A stretch of 6,197 bases of DNA from CAZQAA01 sp964591255 (GTDB taxonomy: Bacteria; Desulfobacterota; DSM-4660; Desulfatiglandales; Desulfatiglandaceae). The notes beneath the pieces were generated by a model that was not told where the DNA came from, made no database searches, and saw nothing but the letters and a program-made list of their open reading frames with translations. Below are positions 1-6,001 of the stretch, one piece after another; the stretch's first letter is position 1; every line of letters begins with the position of its first letter. The stretch covers positions 1 through 6,197 of the forward strand of contig CAZQAA010000164.1 of assembly GCA_964591255.1 (NCBI GenBank), in the 5' to 3' direction. The position numbers and the translations under genes were made by a program.

Positions 1-154
1 AGGCCCTATCACATAAGGCTCCGAGTCTATCATACAGGGCCTCTTTTTGATCAGCCACATCTTCCCATTCCTCCCATGCCTCTTCCTTGGCAAGGCTTAG
101 ATGCTTTCTGGAAAGGGACAGCAACTCTCTCAATATCAATGTTGAATCTGCCAA
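1..154 (-). CDS. FliT-like flagellar export chaperone, N-terminal part (runs off the left edge)
   Basis: An open frame of 51 codons starts with TTG at 154 and continues past the window edge. The start is set by AGGAG at 165-161 with a 6-base spacer and by an in-frame TAG directly before the TTG. The peptide begins LADSTLILRELLSLSRKHL and is wholly helical, with an acidic, Trp-containing stretch (EEAWEEWEDV) and then a heptad-like QKEALYDRLGAL. FliT proteins, small helical chaperones of the filament cap protein FliD, show the same pattern: a helix, an acidic 'W-(D/E)' segment, then a second amphipathic helix. The match is by pattern, not by a diagnostic motif. The gene follows the 193-residue gene by 37 bases and is probably co-transcribed with it. 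Another small helical flagellar protein is possible. I am fairly sure it is a real gene and only moderately sure of FliT. Confidence 0.6.
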   Translation of the reverse strand, partial: MADSTLILRELLSLSRKHLSLAKEEAWEEWEDVADQKEALYDRLGALCDRA

Positions 155-160
155 CTAAAA

Positions 161-165
161 CTCCT
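161..165 (-). promoter_or_regulatory. Ribosome binding site that fixes a TTG start
   Basis: AGGAG on the minus strand lies 6 bases before the TTG at 154. No ATG or GTG is available at this spacing in the long open frame, and a stop codon immediately precedes the TTG. This site is the main reason for calling the FliT-like gene. Confidence 0.65.
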
Positions 166-191
166 GTTATTACTGATGACGTATTTTTCCA

Positions 192-773
192 TTAAGCCAT
201 GGAGCTTTTCCACTTCTCCAAAAAGGGTAAAATATCTTCCTCTATAAGATCTGCCATCGCCCGGGGATCATTTTCCGTCAAGACCTCCATTATCTTGTCA
301 GCTGAAACCTCAAAGCCTTTCCAAAGGGCGTTCCGTACATCAAGGCCTTCACCTTCCCCAAGCACATCCCATACATTTTCTAAATGAGATTTCAGGGCGC
401 TCAGCGCCTCTAATGACTTGGCTAATATATCATAGCCGCTTTTTTCCCTTTCCGGATCTCTTAAAAGATTTGCAGCGGCCCTGAAGCCTTCTTGCAGGCT
501 TTGCATATAGGAATCGACTTGTTCCAGGAAATCCCGTGCAAATATCTCCCCTTTCTGTGTAGTTATCTGCACCATCTTTATTTTATCCAAATCGATATCT
601 CTTGCGTGATGACTATACTTTTCTGAATAGACCTCTCCATCAACTTTTACCTCAACAATAATCTTCCGATCCGATTTTTCCTCTTCCATTACACGGAGGA
701 GGAGGCTCTCCAGGTCCATCATCCCTTCAGTGTAAGGCCTCTCCCTTCCATTTACCTCTAGCATCGCATTCAT
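192..773 (-). CDS. Conserved-looking flagellar-locus protein of unknown function, 193 aa
   Basis: I do not recognise a named family. The ATG at 773 is preferred because GGGGGG at 786-781 sits 7 bases before it; an in-frame ATG at 788 lacks any ribosome site. There is no signal peptide or membrane segment, so it is probably cytoplasmic. Residues 1-75 look like a small alpha/beta domain: a short strand (MLEVNGRERPY), a helix (MDLESLLLRVMEEE), strands KIIVEVKVDGEVY and KMVQITTQ. Residues 76-193 are almost all helical and acidic, ending with the segment DPRAMADLIEEDILPFLEKW. That ending resembles uncharacterised proteins beside flagellin glycosyltransferases, a recollection rather than a search result. 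It lies 40 bases after the glycosyltransferase-TPR gene and 37 before the FliT-like gene, so a role in flagellin modification, export or chaperoning is plausible. No catalytic motif is visible. Confidence 0.8.
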   Translation of the reverse strand: MNAMLEVNGRERPYTEGMMDLESLLLRVMEEEKSDRKIIVEVKVDGEVYSEKYSHHARDIDLDKIKMVQITTQKGEIFARDFLEQVDSYMQSLQEGFRAAANLLRDPEREKSGYDILAKSLEALSALKSHLENVWDVLGEGEGLDVRNALWKGFEVSADKIMEVLTENDPRAMADLIEEDILPFLEKWKSSMA

Positions 774-780
774 AATTATT

Positions 781-786
781 CCCCCC
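781..786 (-). promoter_or_regulatory. Ribosome binding site choosing the ATG at 773
   Basis: A G6 run on the minus strand is followed by a 7-base spacer and ATG at 773. The alternative ATG at 788 overlaps this G run and has no purine-rich site of its own, so the shorter protein is favoured by five residues. Confidence 0.5.
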
Positions 787-813
787 ATGAGTTAGAATGT
801 CACTCCACAACCC

Positions 814-2997
814 TTATTGGAGCATCAAACGGTTATCCTTTATTTCACAATTCGCCTTATCGAGAACAACACAACGATCAAGCAATTCCTCGGCCTCTTT
901 ATAAGCACCCAGCCGATGGCAAATTGTTGACATATATCTCATGGCCATTACATGGCCAGGCCGATGTTCAAGAAATTCTTTCAAAACCACCTTCACATCT
1001 TCCCATCTGTGAAGAGATGAACCTGTCTTAAAGATTGGCTCAACATTCTTGAAATCTATTTTATCCTTTTCAAATGCCTTTTTATAATAATCGTATGCTG
1101 TTTCTATCTTGCCACGTCGTTCAAATAATTCTCCCAACGCATGGTATACCTCCGGGGCATTTCTGTTAGTCTTTAAGGCGGTCATCAGCGATTCTTCAGC
1201 CCTTTTTAGCTCACCGGACATCAAAAATAACCTGCCGAACCCCAAATATGGCCTATAACTATTCACCTTCAGTTTGGACGCCATGTGGAACATCTTTGCA
1301 GCCTCGTTCAGAGAAACCTTCTCAAGCATACACTCCCCCATACCAATAAATGCCATAAAGGCTCCCGTATCTACAAGAGAAACAATTGGGAAAATCGTGC
1401 TGTCCAGATCAAGTTCATTGAGGCCTATATCCTCAAGACCTTTTCTGTATGCCTCAATCGCTTCATCGAATTTTCCCCTTATCTGCAAAATCTGACCCAA
1501 TCTTATCCAGATGTCAGCACCATATCCCCTGTCAATCATCTCACGACATCTTTGTTCCGCCTCTACATAATTCTTGAGGGCAAAGCATATCTTAGAATAT
1601 ATATGTATTATCGCTTGATCTCCTACTGCGCCCTCTCTGCCAGTCTCCACCTCCTTAACGAACTGATAGGCCAGTTTGTAGTTTCCATTGTCGTACTGAC
1701 TCTTTGCAAAATGGATAAGGACATCACATCTAAGACTCTCGGGAAAGGCTCTTGGGACAATATCAACCGAAATGTCTATCTGTCCTCTGACAGGATCGAC
1801 CAGTCTGAGAAAGCGTTCACGTTCAATAATAAAATCGAACGGGCCCTTTTTTTCCTCTTCAACATCCCATTTCAACCCATCAGCATTCATTTTTTTTAAA
1901 TATTGTCTTGCGGCAATAATCCTCAAGGGCAACTTCGTATTTACCTTCTTGGATGGCAAATAAACATAATCCACATCCGCCTTCTCTGCACCGAATCTGT
2001 ATGCCTCTATCTCACTCAAACGGTTAGACGTATTATGGATAAAGACGTTTTTAAGTTCACCTATCTTTCCCAAGCGCACCCTACACTCAGAGCAATCCAG
2101 TCCGGTGCTATTATTTACAATAATATATCTTACGGGGTAACAAAGGTGATCCACAAGACCGGTTAGGGTCTCAACCACAGCATCATCCCAGGCACTCACA
2201 GGAAATATCACGCCGATTCTGTCCACCTTGGGCCATGGCTCGGGCGGCAGATCCGCCTTTATCTTTCTGAGATTATGCTTATATTTTTCATTGTCCTGAC
2301 GTTCCAAAACAGAAATACGATCGGAGTTTGCAATAGGCATGTAATATTCCCCCGTCACAGCAGGAATATATCTGAAGTCCGTATAGAAACATAATTTCCT
2401 TGTAATGTTCCAATCAATTAACACCCTTACATTTTCATCATAACCTCGCGCCCTCAAAGCCAAGTCTTTTCTGTGCAAAAGGCTCACGTGCAGGGTATGG
2501 TTGAAATAAAACATGAAATCCCTATTAAAGTCACGGGACACCTGGATAAATTTGTGTAATGGATAACGTCTGCCAGTAGATTCGTCCGTTACCACCTGAA
2601 CAGCATACAAGTCTGAGTAGACCGCACCGATCTCCGGGTCTTCATCCAATGCATGAGATAATATTTCCAGGTGGTTGGGGTAGAAAAGGTCATCATCTCC
2701 AAGATAGGATATATACTCGCCACGCGCCTCTTTTAACCCGAAGTTAAGCCTGGCCGCTAAACCCAGATTCACATTATCGTGAAAATAACGTATTCGGTTA
2801 TCCCCAAATTCTTCAACTATGTGTCCGACATCCACACCCCCGTCATTCATGACCAAAAGCTCCCAGTCTTCCATGCGCTGTGCTATGACACTCTTGATCG
2901 CTTCCCTTAAATATCCCGGTCTGTTATACGTCCCCATAAGGACAGTCACCTTGGGATCTTTTAGAGGTGATTTAGAAGGATACACTCTCCCGGACAT
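814..2997 (-). CDS. GT2 glycosyltransferase with a second GT-A-like domain and C-terminal TPR repeats
   Basis: A 727-residue cytoplasmic protein, probably a flagellin glycosyltransferase. Residues about 17-230 are a family 2 GT-A domain: VTVLMGTYNRPGYL opens the nucleotide-binding fold, NDGG lies near 52-55, the metal-binding DxD is in YLGDDDLFYP (about 102-104), and LIDWNI near 195 matches the conserved (E/D)DW region. Residues about 258-395 begin a second alpha/beta unit (RIGVIFPVSAWDD, RYIIVNNST) that looks GT-A-like, but VYLPSKKV stands where the DxD would be. From about 425 to the end there are seven or eight TPR-like helical hairpins, for example GKFDEAIEAYRKGLE and GAYKEAEELLDRC. TPR tails are common in protein glycosyltransferases and could hold flagellin or its chaperone. 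Start: AGGGAG at 3013-3008 serves either ATG 2997 (10-base spacer) or TTG 3000 (7 bases). I prefer ATG, and the choice changes one residue. Acceptor and donor sugar cannot be read from the sequence. Confidence 0.92.
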   Translation of the reverse strand: MSGRVYPSKSPLKDPKVTVLMGTYNRPGYLREAIKSVIAQRMEDWELLVMNDGGVDVGHIVEEFGDNRIRYFHDNVNLGLAARLNFGLKEARGEYISYLGDDDLFYPNHLEILSHALDEDPEIGAVYSDLYAVQVVTDESTGRRYPLHKFIQVSRDFNRDFMFYFNHTLHVSLLHRKDLALRARGYDENVRVLIDWNITRKLCFYTDFRYIPAVTGEYYMPIANSDRISVLERQDNEKYKHNLRKIKADLPPEPWPKVDRIGVIFPVSAWDDAVVETLTGLVDHLCYPVRYIIVNNSTGLDCSECRVRLGKIGELKNVFIHNTSNRLSEIEAYRFGAEKADVDYVYLPSKKVNTKLPLRIIAARQYLKKMNADGLKWDVEEEKKGPFDFIIERERFLRLVDPVRGQIDISVDIVPRAFPESLRCDVLIHFAKSQYDNGNYKLAYQFVKEVETGREGAVGDQAIIHIYSKICFALKNYVEAEQRCREMIDRGYGADIWIRLGQILQIRGKFDEAIEAYRKGLEDIGLNELDLDSTIFPIVSLVDTGAFMAFIGMGECMLEKVSLNEAAKMFHMASKLKVNSYRPYLGFGRLFLMSGELKRAEESLMTALKTNRNAPEVYHALGELFERRGKIETAYDYYKKAFEKDKIDFKNVEPIFKTGSSLHRWEDVKVVLKEFLEHRPGHVMAMRYMSTICHRLGAYKEAEELLDRCVVLDKANCEIKDNRLMLQ

Positions 2998-3007
2998 CAA
3001 TGTCTGT

Positions 3008-3013
3008 CTCCCT
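3008..3013 (-). promoter_or_regulatory. Ribosome binding site of the glycosyltransferase-TPR gene
   Basis: AGGGAG on the minus strand lies 10 bases before ATG 2997 and 7 before TTG 3000. It falls just after the TAG (3032-3030) that ends the frameshifted tail of the sulfotransferase, so in an intact ancestor the two genes would have been about 30 bases apart. Confidence 0.5.
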
Positions 3014-3029
3014 GTTTTAGTCTGTTTTG

Positions 3030-3110
3030 CTACAAGCAGTTCAATATCATGTTCATATATCTATACTTGTATTGCCATTCCTCAATCATTATATTGGCCA
3101 TTTCTTCACA
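3030..3110 (-). other. Out-of-frame remnant of the sulfotransferase C-terminus
   Basis: Just past the stop of the sulfotransferase, another frame continues without a break for 26 codons to TAG at 3032-3030. Its peptide starts CEEMANIMIEEWQYKY and ends in NCL. Joined to the annotated end (NEDRAKIVAL) it forms the helix with a Cys, a Met and an aromatic that commonly closes sulfotransferase domains. The ancestral reading is restored if the sequence at 3111-3106 had one more TG pair (CTGTGTGAAG in place of CTGTGAAG), or alternatively one base fewer in the CCC run. I infer either a real two-base loss or a sequencing error. Confidence 0.6.
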
Positions 3111-4008
3111 GGGCGACAATTTTTGCCCTGTCTTCATTTGTCATTGTTGAACCGGCTGAAACATTATCGTTATCTACATATGAAAACGCATCAAAACCCT
3201 TGTAAAGGAAACCCGGGGTTATGTCATATCTTTTTATAGCCTTCCACCAGGATTCATGTGCAGGATTATAGGGTGGATTGGGCATATGAATTTTTGAGTA
3301 ATCCAGTTGTTCATACCTGAGATCTATCAGTTCATATATAATCCGGACTATCTTTTCAGGATGAAGAGCAAAATGTTCAAACTGGACGGTCAAATCCGGA
3401 TATTGTCCTTCTGCTGTTTCCGTGAAGTATTTCCATAACTGGAGCAGCCTTTCATGGGCATGCCCCTTATAACCTAGGAGGTTTGCAATGGTTTGATACT
3501 GCCAGAAATCAAACCATCCATCGTATTCAAAGAATCTTGCGGGCAGCTCCGGAGAGAGCCATCTTCCGTAAGGATTCAGATGGCTTGTTACAAAGGCCCG
3601 GGGATCACGGACAAGATGGATAACAAGACCGTCCGGATCAATCTCCCGTAAGTGTCGAATCTTTGCATGGCATCTTACGAAATCGATGCAGACGTTAGGG
3701 GATATGCCTGTAAGTGCCCTTAAATAATCGACCTGGTGTCCCAAAAAATCAGGATATATTTCTTCAAACGGCTGAATAGGACTCCAATACCTTTCAATCA
3801 GGGAAGAGTTGGAAATATATTCGTCAAGAGTACCTTTTCTGTTATTAACACCGCTTCGCGTATAATAACGTATTTCAGGATGAAATGGCTCATCAAAACA
3901 TACAAATCTTTTATCCTGTCTGAATGTCTCCCAGAATATAGTCGTCCCGCTACGCTTTAATCCGATAATATAGAGATTACGTTTTAACCTGGAAGATGTC
4001 TTCTTCAT
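3106..4008 (-). CDS. PAPS-dependent sulfotransferase family protein, probably shortened by a frameshift
   Basis: A 300-residue protein with both signature elements of the PAPS sulfotransferase fold. The 5'-phosphosulfate loop is GLKRSGTTIFWETF at residues 16-29, right after strand NLYIIG. The 3'-phosphate element is HLVRDPRAFVTSHL at about 131-144. DEPFHPE (39-45) and a conserved-looking His in VRCHAKIRHL (113-119) lie in the region where the acceptor and general base are usually found; the catalytic residue is not certain. These enzymes move sulfate from PAPS to a hydroxyl or amine, and in a flagellin-glycosylation operon the acceptor may be a glycan. Start ATG 4008 has an in-frame TAA 12 bases upstream and only a weak AAGAG site. 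It follows the dehydrogenase/acetyltransferase gene by 96 bases. The C-terminus ends abruptly inside a helix; the missing 26 residues are readable in another frame. The PAPS-binding parts are intact, so activity may or may not survive. Confidence 0.85.
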   Translation of the reverse strand: MKKTSSRLKRNLYIIGLKRSGTTIFWETFRQDKRFVCFDEPFHPEIRYYTRSGVNNRKGTLDEYISNSSLIERYWSPIQPFEEIYPDFLGHQVDYLRALTGISPNVCIDFVRCHAKIRHLREIDPDGLVIHLVRDPRAFVTSHLNPYGRWLSPELPARFFEYDGWFDFWQYQTIANLLGYKGHAHERLLQLWKYFTETAEGQYPDLTVQFEHFALHPEKIVRIIYELIDLRYEQLDYSKIHMPNPPYNPAHESWWKAIKRYDITPGFLYKGFDAFSYVDNDNVSAGSTMTNEDRAKIVAL

Positions 4009-4013
4009 ACGGC

Positions 4014-4039
4014 TCTTTTATGCTCAGTTGATTAAAAGA
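4014..4039 (-). repeat. Short inverted repeat over the sulfotransferase ribosome site
   Basis: Seven-base arms TCTTTTA and TAAAAGA are separated by 12 bases in the gap before the sulfotransferase. The arm nearest the gene contains the only purine-rich stretch (AAAAGAG) before ATG 4008, so an RNA hairpin could mask it. The stem is AU-rich and weak and may be chance. Confidence 0.25.
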
Positions 4040-4104
4040 AAAGTCCTTCCTTCGAGCTTACCCTATCTCTTTCACTGAAGAACCCCTCTGCCACATACAT
4101 AACT

Positions 4105-5724
4105 TCAGATATTCACCTGCTGAGCCATCCGTTCCGGGTATACTGCATCTGGAATTCGATCTTCGACAGATTTTACTGTATTGCCAGACTTTGTATACCG
4201 TTTTCCACATTCCTCACAGATGGCAAAGCTATCCCTAAAATATATTCGACATCCGCATTCACACATCCAACCAACTCTCCTGGCTGGATTGCCAATGACC
4301 AGAGCATGATTAGGCACATCTTTGGTAACTACAGCTCCGGCACCCACAAAAGCATAACAGCCGATAGTATGACCACACAATACAGTAGCATTGGCACCAA
4401 TAGTGGCACCTTTTTTAACCGTGGTCCTTTTAAACTCATTCTTTCGTGAAACATGGCTTCGTGGATTGATAACATTGGTGAACACCATCGAAGGCCCGCA
4501 GAACACATCATCCTCCAGGCTTACGCCGTCATACACAGAAACATTATTTTGTATTTTGACATTATTGCCAATCCTTACGCCCGTTCCGACAAATACATTT
4601 TGTCCTATACTACAACCCTTGCCGATCTTAACGTCCGGCATAATGTGACTGAAATGCCAAATCTTTGTGTAGGAACCGATACGGCAGGACTGATCTATGA
4701 CAGCTGTCTTATGGACAAAACAGGATTGATATGAAGAAGTGCCGTTCAGGCTTACTGGCATACCTTCCTGCTCCAAAGATCTCTGGCATGCGTTTAGGAC
4801 CTTAAGAACATCGATTCCGTTTGAGCCGTCTGTCTTGGGAGTCATGTCTTTCTCAATACATTCTATAAAGTGACTGCATTCGGCCTTGAGTGGCTCATAA
4901 GTCTCTATTGGAATGATTTCAGCATCGTTTTTACGGGGAACAGGCAAGCGATTGACCCAATCAACACCCTTATCGTGGATCTTCAATTTTTCTTCAGTCA
5001 ATGTATCATCGAATACCGCCATTTTCTTATCACCCACGACTATCAGGCGTTGTTCCTTATTAGGATGAAGCCAGCTCACAAAGATATGTCCCTTTACGCC
5101 ACTTTTGAAAGACAAAATACTGATAGTCACATCTGCAATGCCACTGTTAAGATAACTTCCGCCCTGGGCAGTTACACTGCCGGGACTTTCATCAAGCAAA
5201 TATAGAAAAGCCGAGATGTCATGGGGAGCGAAACTCCATAAAATATTTTCTTCAGATCGAAATTTTCCAAGGTTAAGACGATTCGAATAAATATAATGAA
5301 TCTTTCCCAATTCACCGGAATCAATTATTCCTTTCAGCTTGATAATTGCTGGATGATACAGTAAAATATGACCTACCATTAATTTCAGGCCTTTTTGTAG
5401 CGCAAGCCGGGAAAGGACCTTGCCTTCGTCAACAAAAAGAGATAGTGGTTTTTCTACAAATACATGTTTGCCCGCTTGCAGTGCTTCTTTAGCTATATTA
5501 TAATGGCTTTCGGCAGGAGTAGCTATCACAACAGCGTCAATACTGCTGTCTTTAAACACGGCATCACATGCTGTGCGGAACTTTTTTCCTTCGTACCTTT
5601 CTTGTAAAGCCCTGAGGGTGGCTATGTCGGAGTCACAGATCGTATGTAAAGCACCTAATTCATCAAAGTTTCGGATAAGATTTTTTCCCCAGTACCCTGC
5701 TCCCAAAACAGCAACATTAATCAT
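4105..5724 (-). CDS. Fused Gfo/Idh/MocA sugar dehydrogenase and LbH N-acetyltransferase (WbpB-WbpD type)
   Basis: A 539-residue bifunctional cytoplasmic enzyme. Residues 1-120 are an NAD(P)-binding Rossmann domain with VLGAGYWGKN (6-15), IATPAESH (67-74) and the MocA signature EKPLS (91-95) with catalytic-type Lys92. Residues 121-325 form the alpha/beta substrate domain, including WSFAPHDIS with His168. This half resembles WbpB/WlbA, which oxidise C3 of UDP-GlcNAc-uronate. Residues about 333-480 are hexapeptide repeats (IGKGCSIGQNVFVGTG, IGNNVKIQNNVSVYDG) ending with VIGNPARRVGW, a left-handed beta-helix acetyltransferase resembling WbpD/WlbB. Residues 488-506 hold a rubredoxin-like CxC...CxxC (CEC, CEEC), a likely zinc ribbon. 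The halves are steps before and after a PLP aminotransferase (WbpE type) not found here. ATG 5724 has GAGG at 5734-5731 with a 6-base spacer. The likely role is making a 3-acetamido UDP-sugar for the glycan; exact substrate is inferred. Confidence 0.93.
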   Translation of the reverse strand: MINVAVLGAGYWGKNLIRNFDELGALHTICDSDIATLRALQERYEGKKFRTACDAVFKDSSIDAVVIATPAESHYNIAKEALQAGKHVFVEKPLSLFVDEGKVLSRLALQKGLKLMVGHILLYHPAIIKLKGIIDSGELGKIHYIYSNRLNLGKFRSEENILWSFAPHDISAFLYLLDESPGSVTAQGGSYLNSGIADVTISILSFKSGVKGHIFVSWLHPNKEQRLIVVGDKKMAVFDDTLTEEKLKIHDKGVDWVNRLPVPRKNDAEIIPIETYEPLKAECSHFIECIEKDMTPKTDGSNGIDVLKVLNACQRSLEQEGMPVSLNGTSSYQSCFVHKTAVIDQSCRIGSYTKIWHFSHIMPDVKIGKGCSIGQNVFVGTGVRIGNNVKIQNNVSVYDGVSLEDDVFCGPSMVFTNVINPRSHVSRKNEFKRTTVKKGATIGANATVLCGHTIGCYAFVGAGAVVTKDVPNHALVIGNPARRVGWMCECGCRIYFRDSFAICEECGKRYTKSGNTVKSVEDRIPDAVYPERMAQQVNI

Positions 5725-5820
5725 AACCAGCCTCGCTAACTATCCTTTAAAATTTGTAATTATCAAACACGCAAGTTCTACGAATAGGGCTCACGACTGT
5801 TTCACCTTGAACTAGAGACA

Positions 5821-5836
5821 AGCAAAAAAGATGCCA
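5821..5836 (-). promoter_or_regulatory. Sigma-54 (RpoN) promoter of the minus-strand operon
   Basis: The minus strand reads TGGCATCTTTTTTGCT, which fits the -24/-12 consensus TGGCAC-N5-TTGCA at all key positions: GG, then exactly 10 bases, then GC. Transcription would start near 5810, giving a leader of about 86 bases before ATG 5724. Many flagellar and glycosylation genes use this sigma factor. The match was made by eye. Confidence 0.65.
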
Positions 5837-5910
5837 TAGCATGACATATATATTTAAGCAATAGAATCAACGAGATAACCACAGCAGAAGGGCAACATTG
5901 AACATAAGGA

Positions 5911-5924
5911 GTCAAAACTTTGAC
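5911..5924. promoter_or_regulatory. FleQ-like palindrome, likely activator site between divergent genes
   Basis: GTCAAAACTTTGAC is a perfect inverted repeat with 6-base arms and a 2-base centre. It shares the outer GTCAA and TTGAC halves and the overall length with the FleQ/FlrA box (GTCAATAAATTGAC form). Its centre is about 107 bases upstream of the predicted sigma-54 start site, a usual distance for an enhancer-binding protein. It also lies 77 bases before the divergent gene at 6002 and could act on both. The regulator is not in the window. Confidence 0.45.
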
Positions 5925-6001
5925 AATTTGGACTGAAAAATCTGCCTGTTAGAAAAATACAGGGTATGCAGTATGTGTATGACAAATCTTTTAGAGTGAA
6001 C

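Noticed and set aside
136..193. 18-codon frame starting at the TAATG overlap after the 193-residue gene
   Set aside because: It has no ribosome site, ends quickly, and the neighbouring TTG frame has a better site and a long open run.
1285..1899. 204-codon plus-strand open frame opposite the TPR region
   Set aside because: It is a shadow of the clear glycosyltransferase-TPR gene; its translation has no recognisable domain or ribosome site.
4079..4094. Minus-strand TGGCAG-N5-TTCTT before the sulfotransferase, resembling a second sigma-54 promoter
   Set aside because: The -12 GC is replaced by CT, a position that is nearly invariant, so it is not a credible promoter.
4453..4734. Plus-strand open frames opposite the beta-helix acetyltransferase
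   Set aside because: They are antisense to hexapeptide repeats that are clearly coding on the minus strand.
5913..5938. Possible sigma-28 (FliA) promoter, CAAA then GACTGAAA, before the divergent gene
   Set aside because: Both halves deviate from TAAA and GCCGATAA and the spacing is off by about one base.
5920..5952. TTGACA on the plus strand as a sigma-70 -35 box, followed by a short TTG-started frame of 10 codons after AGGAG
   Set aside because: No -10 box lies at 16-18 bases; the hexamer is part of the palindrome, and the tiny frame has no support beyond one ribosome-like site.
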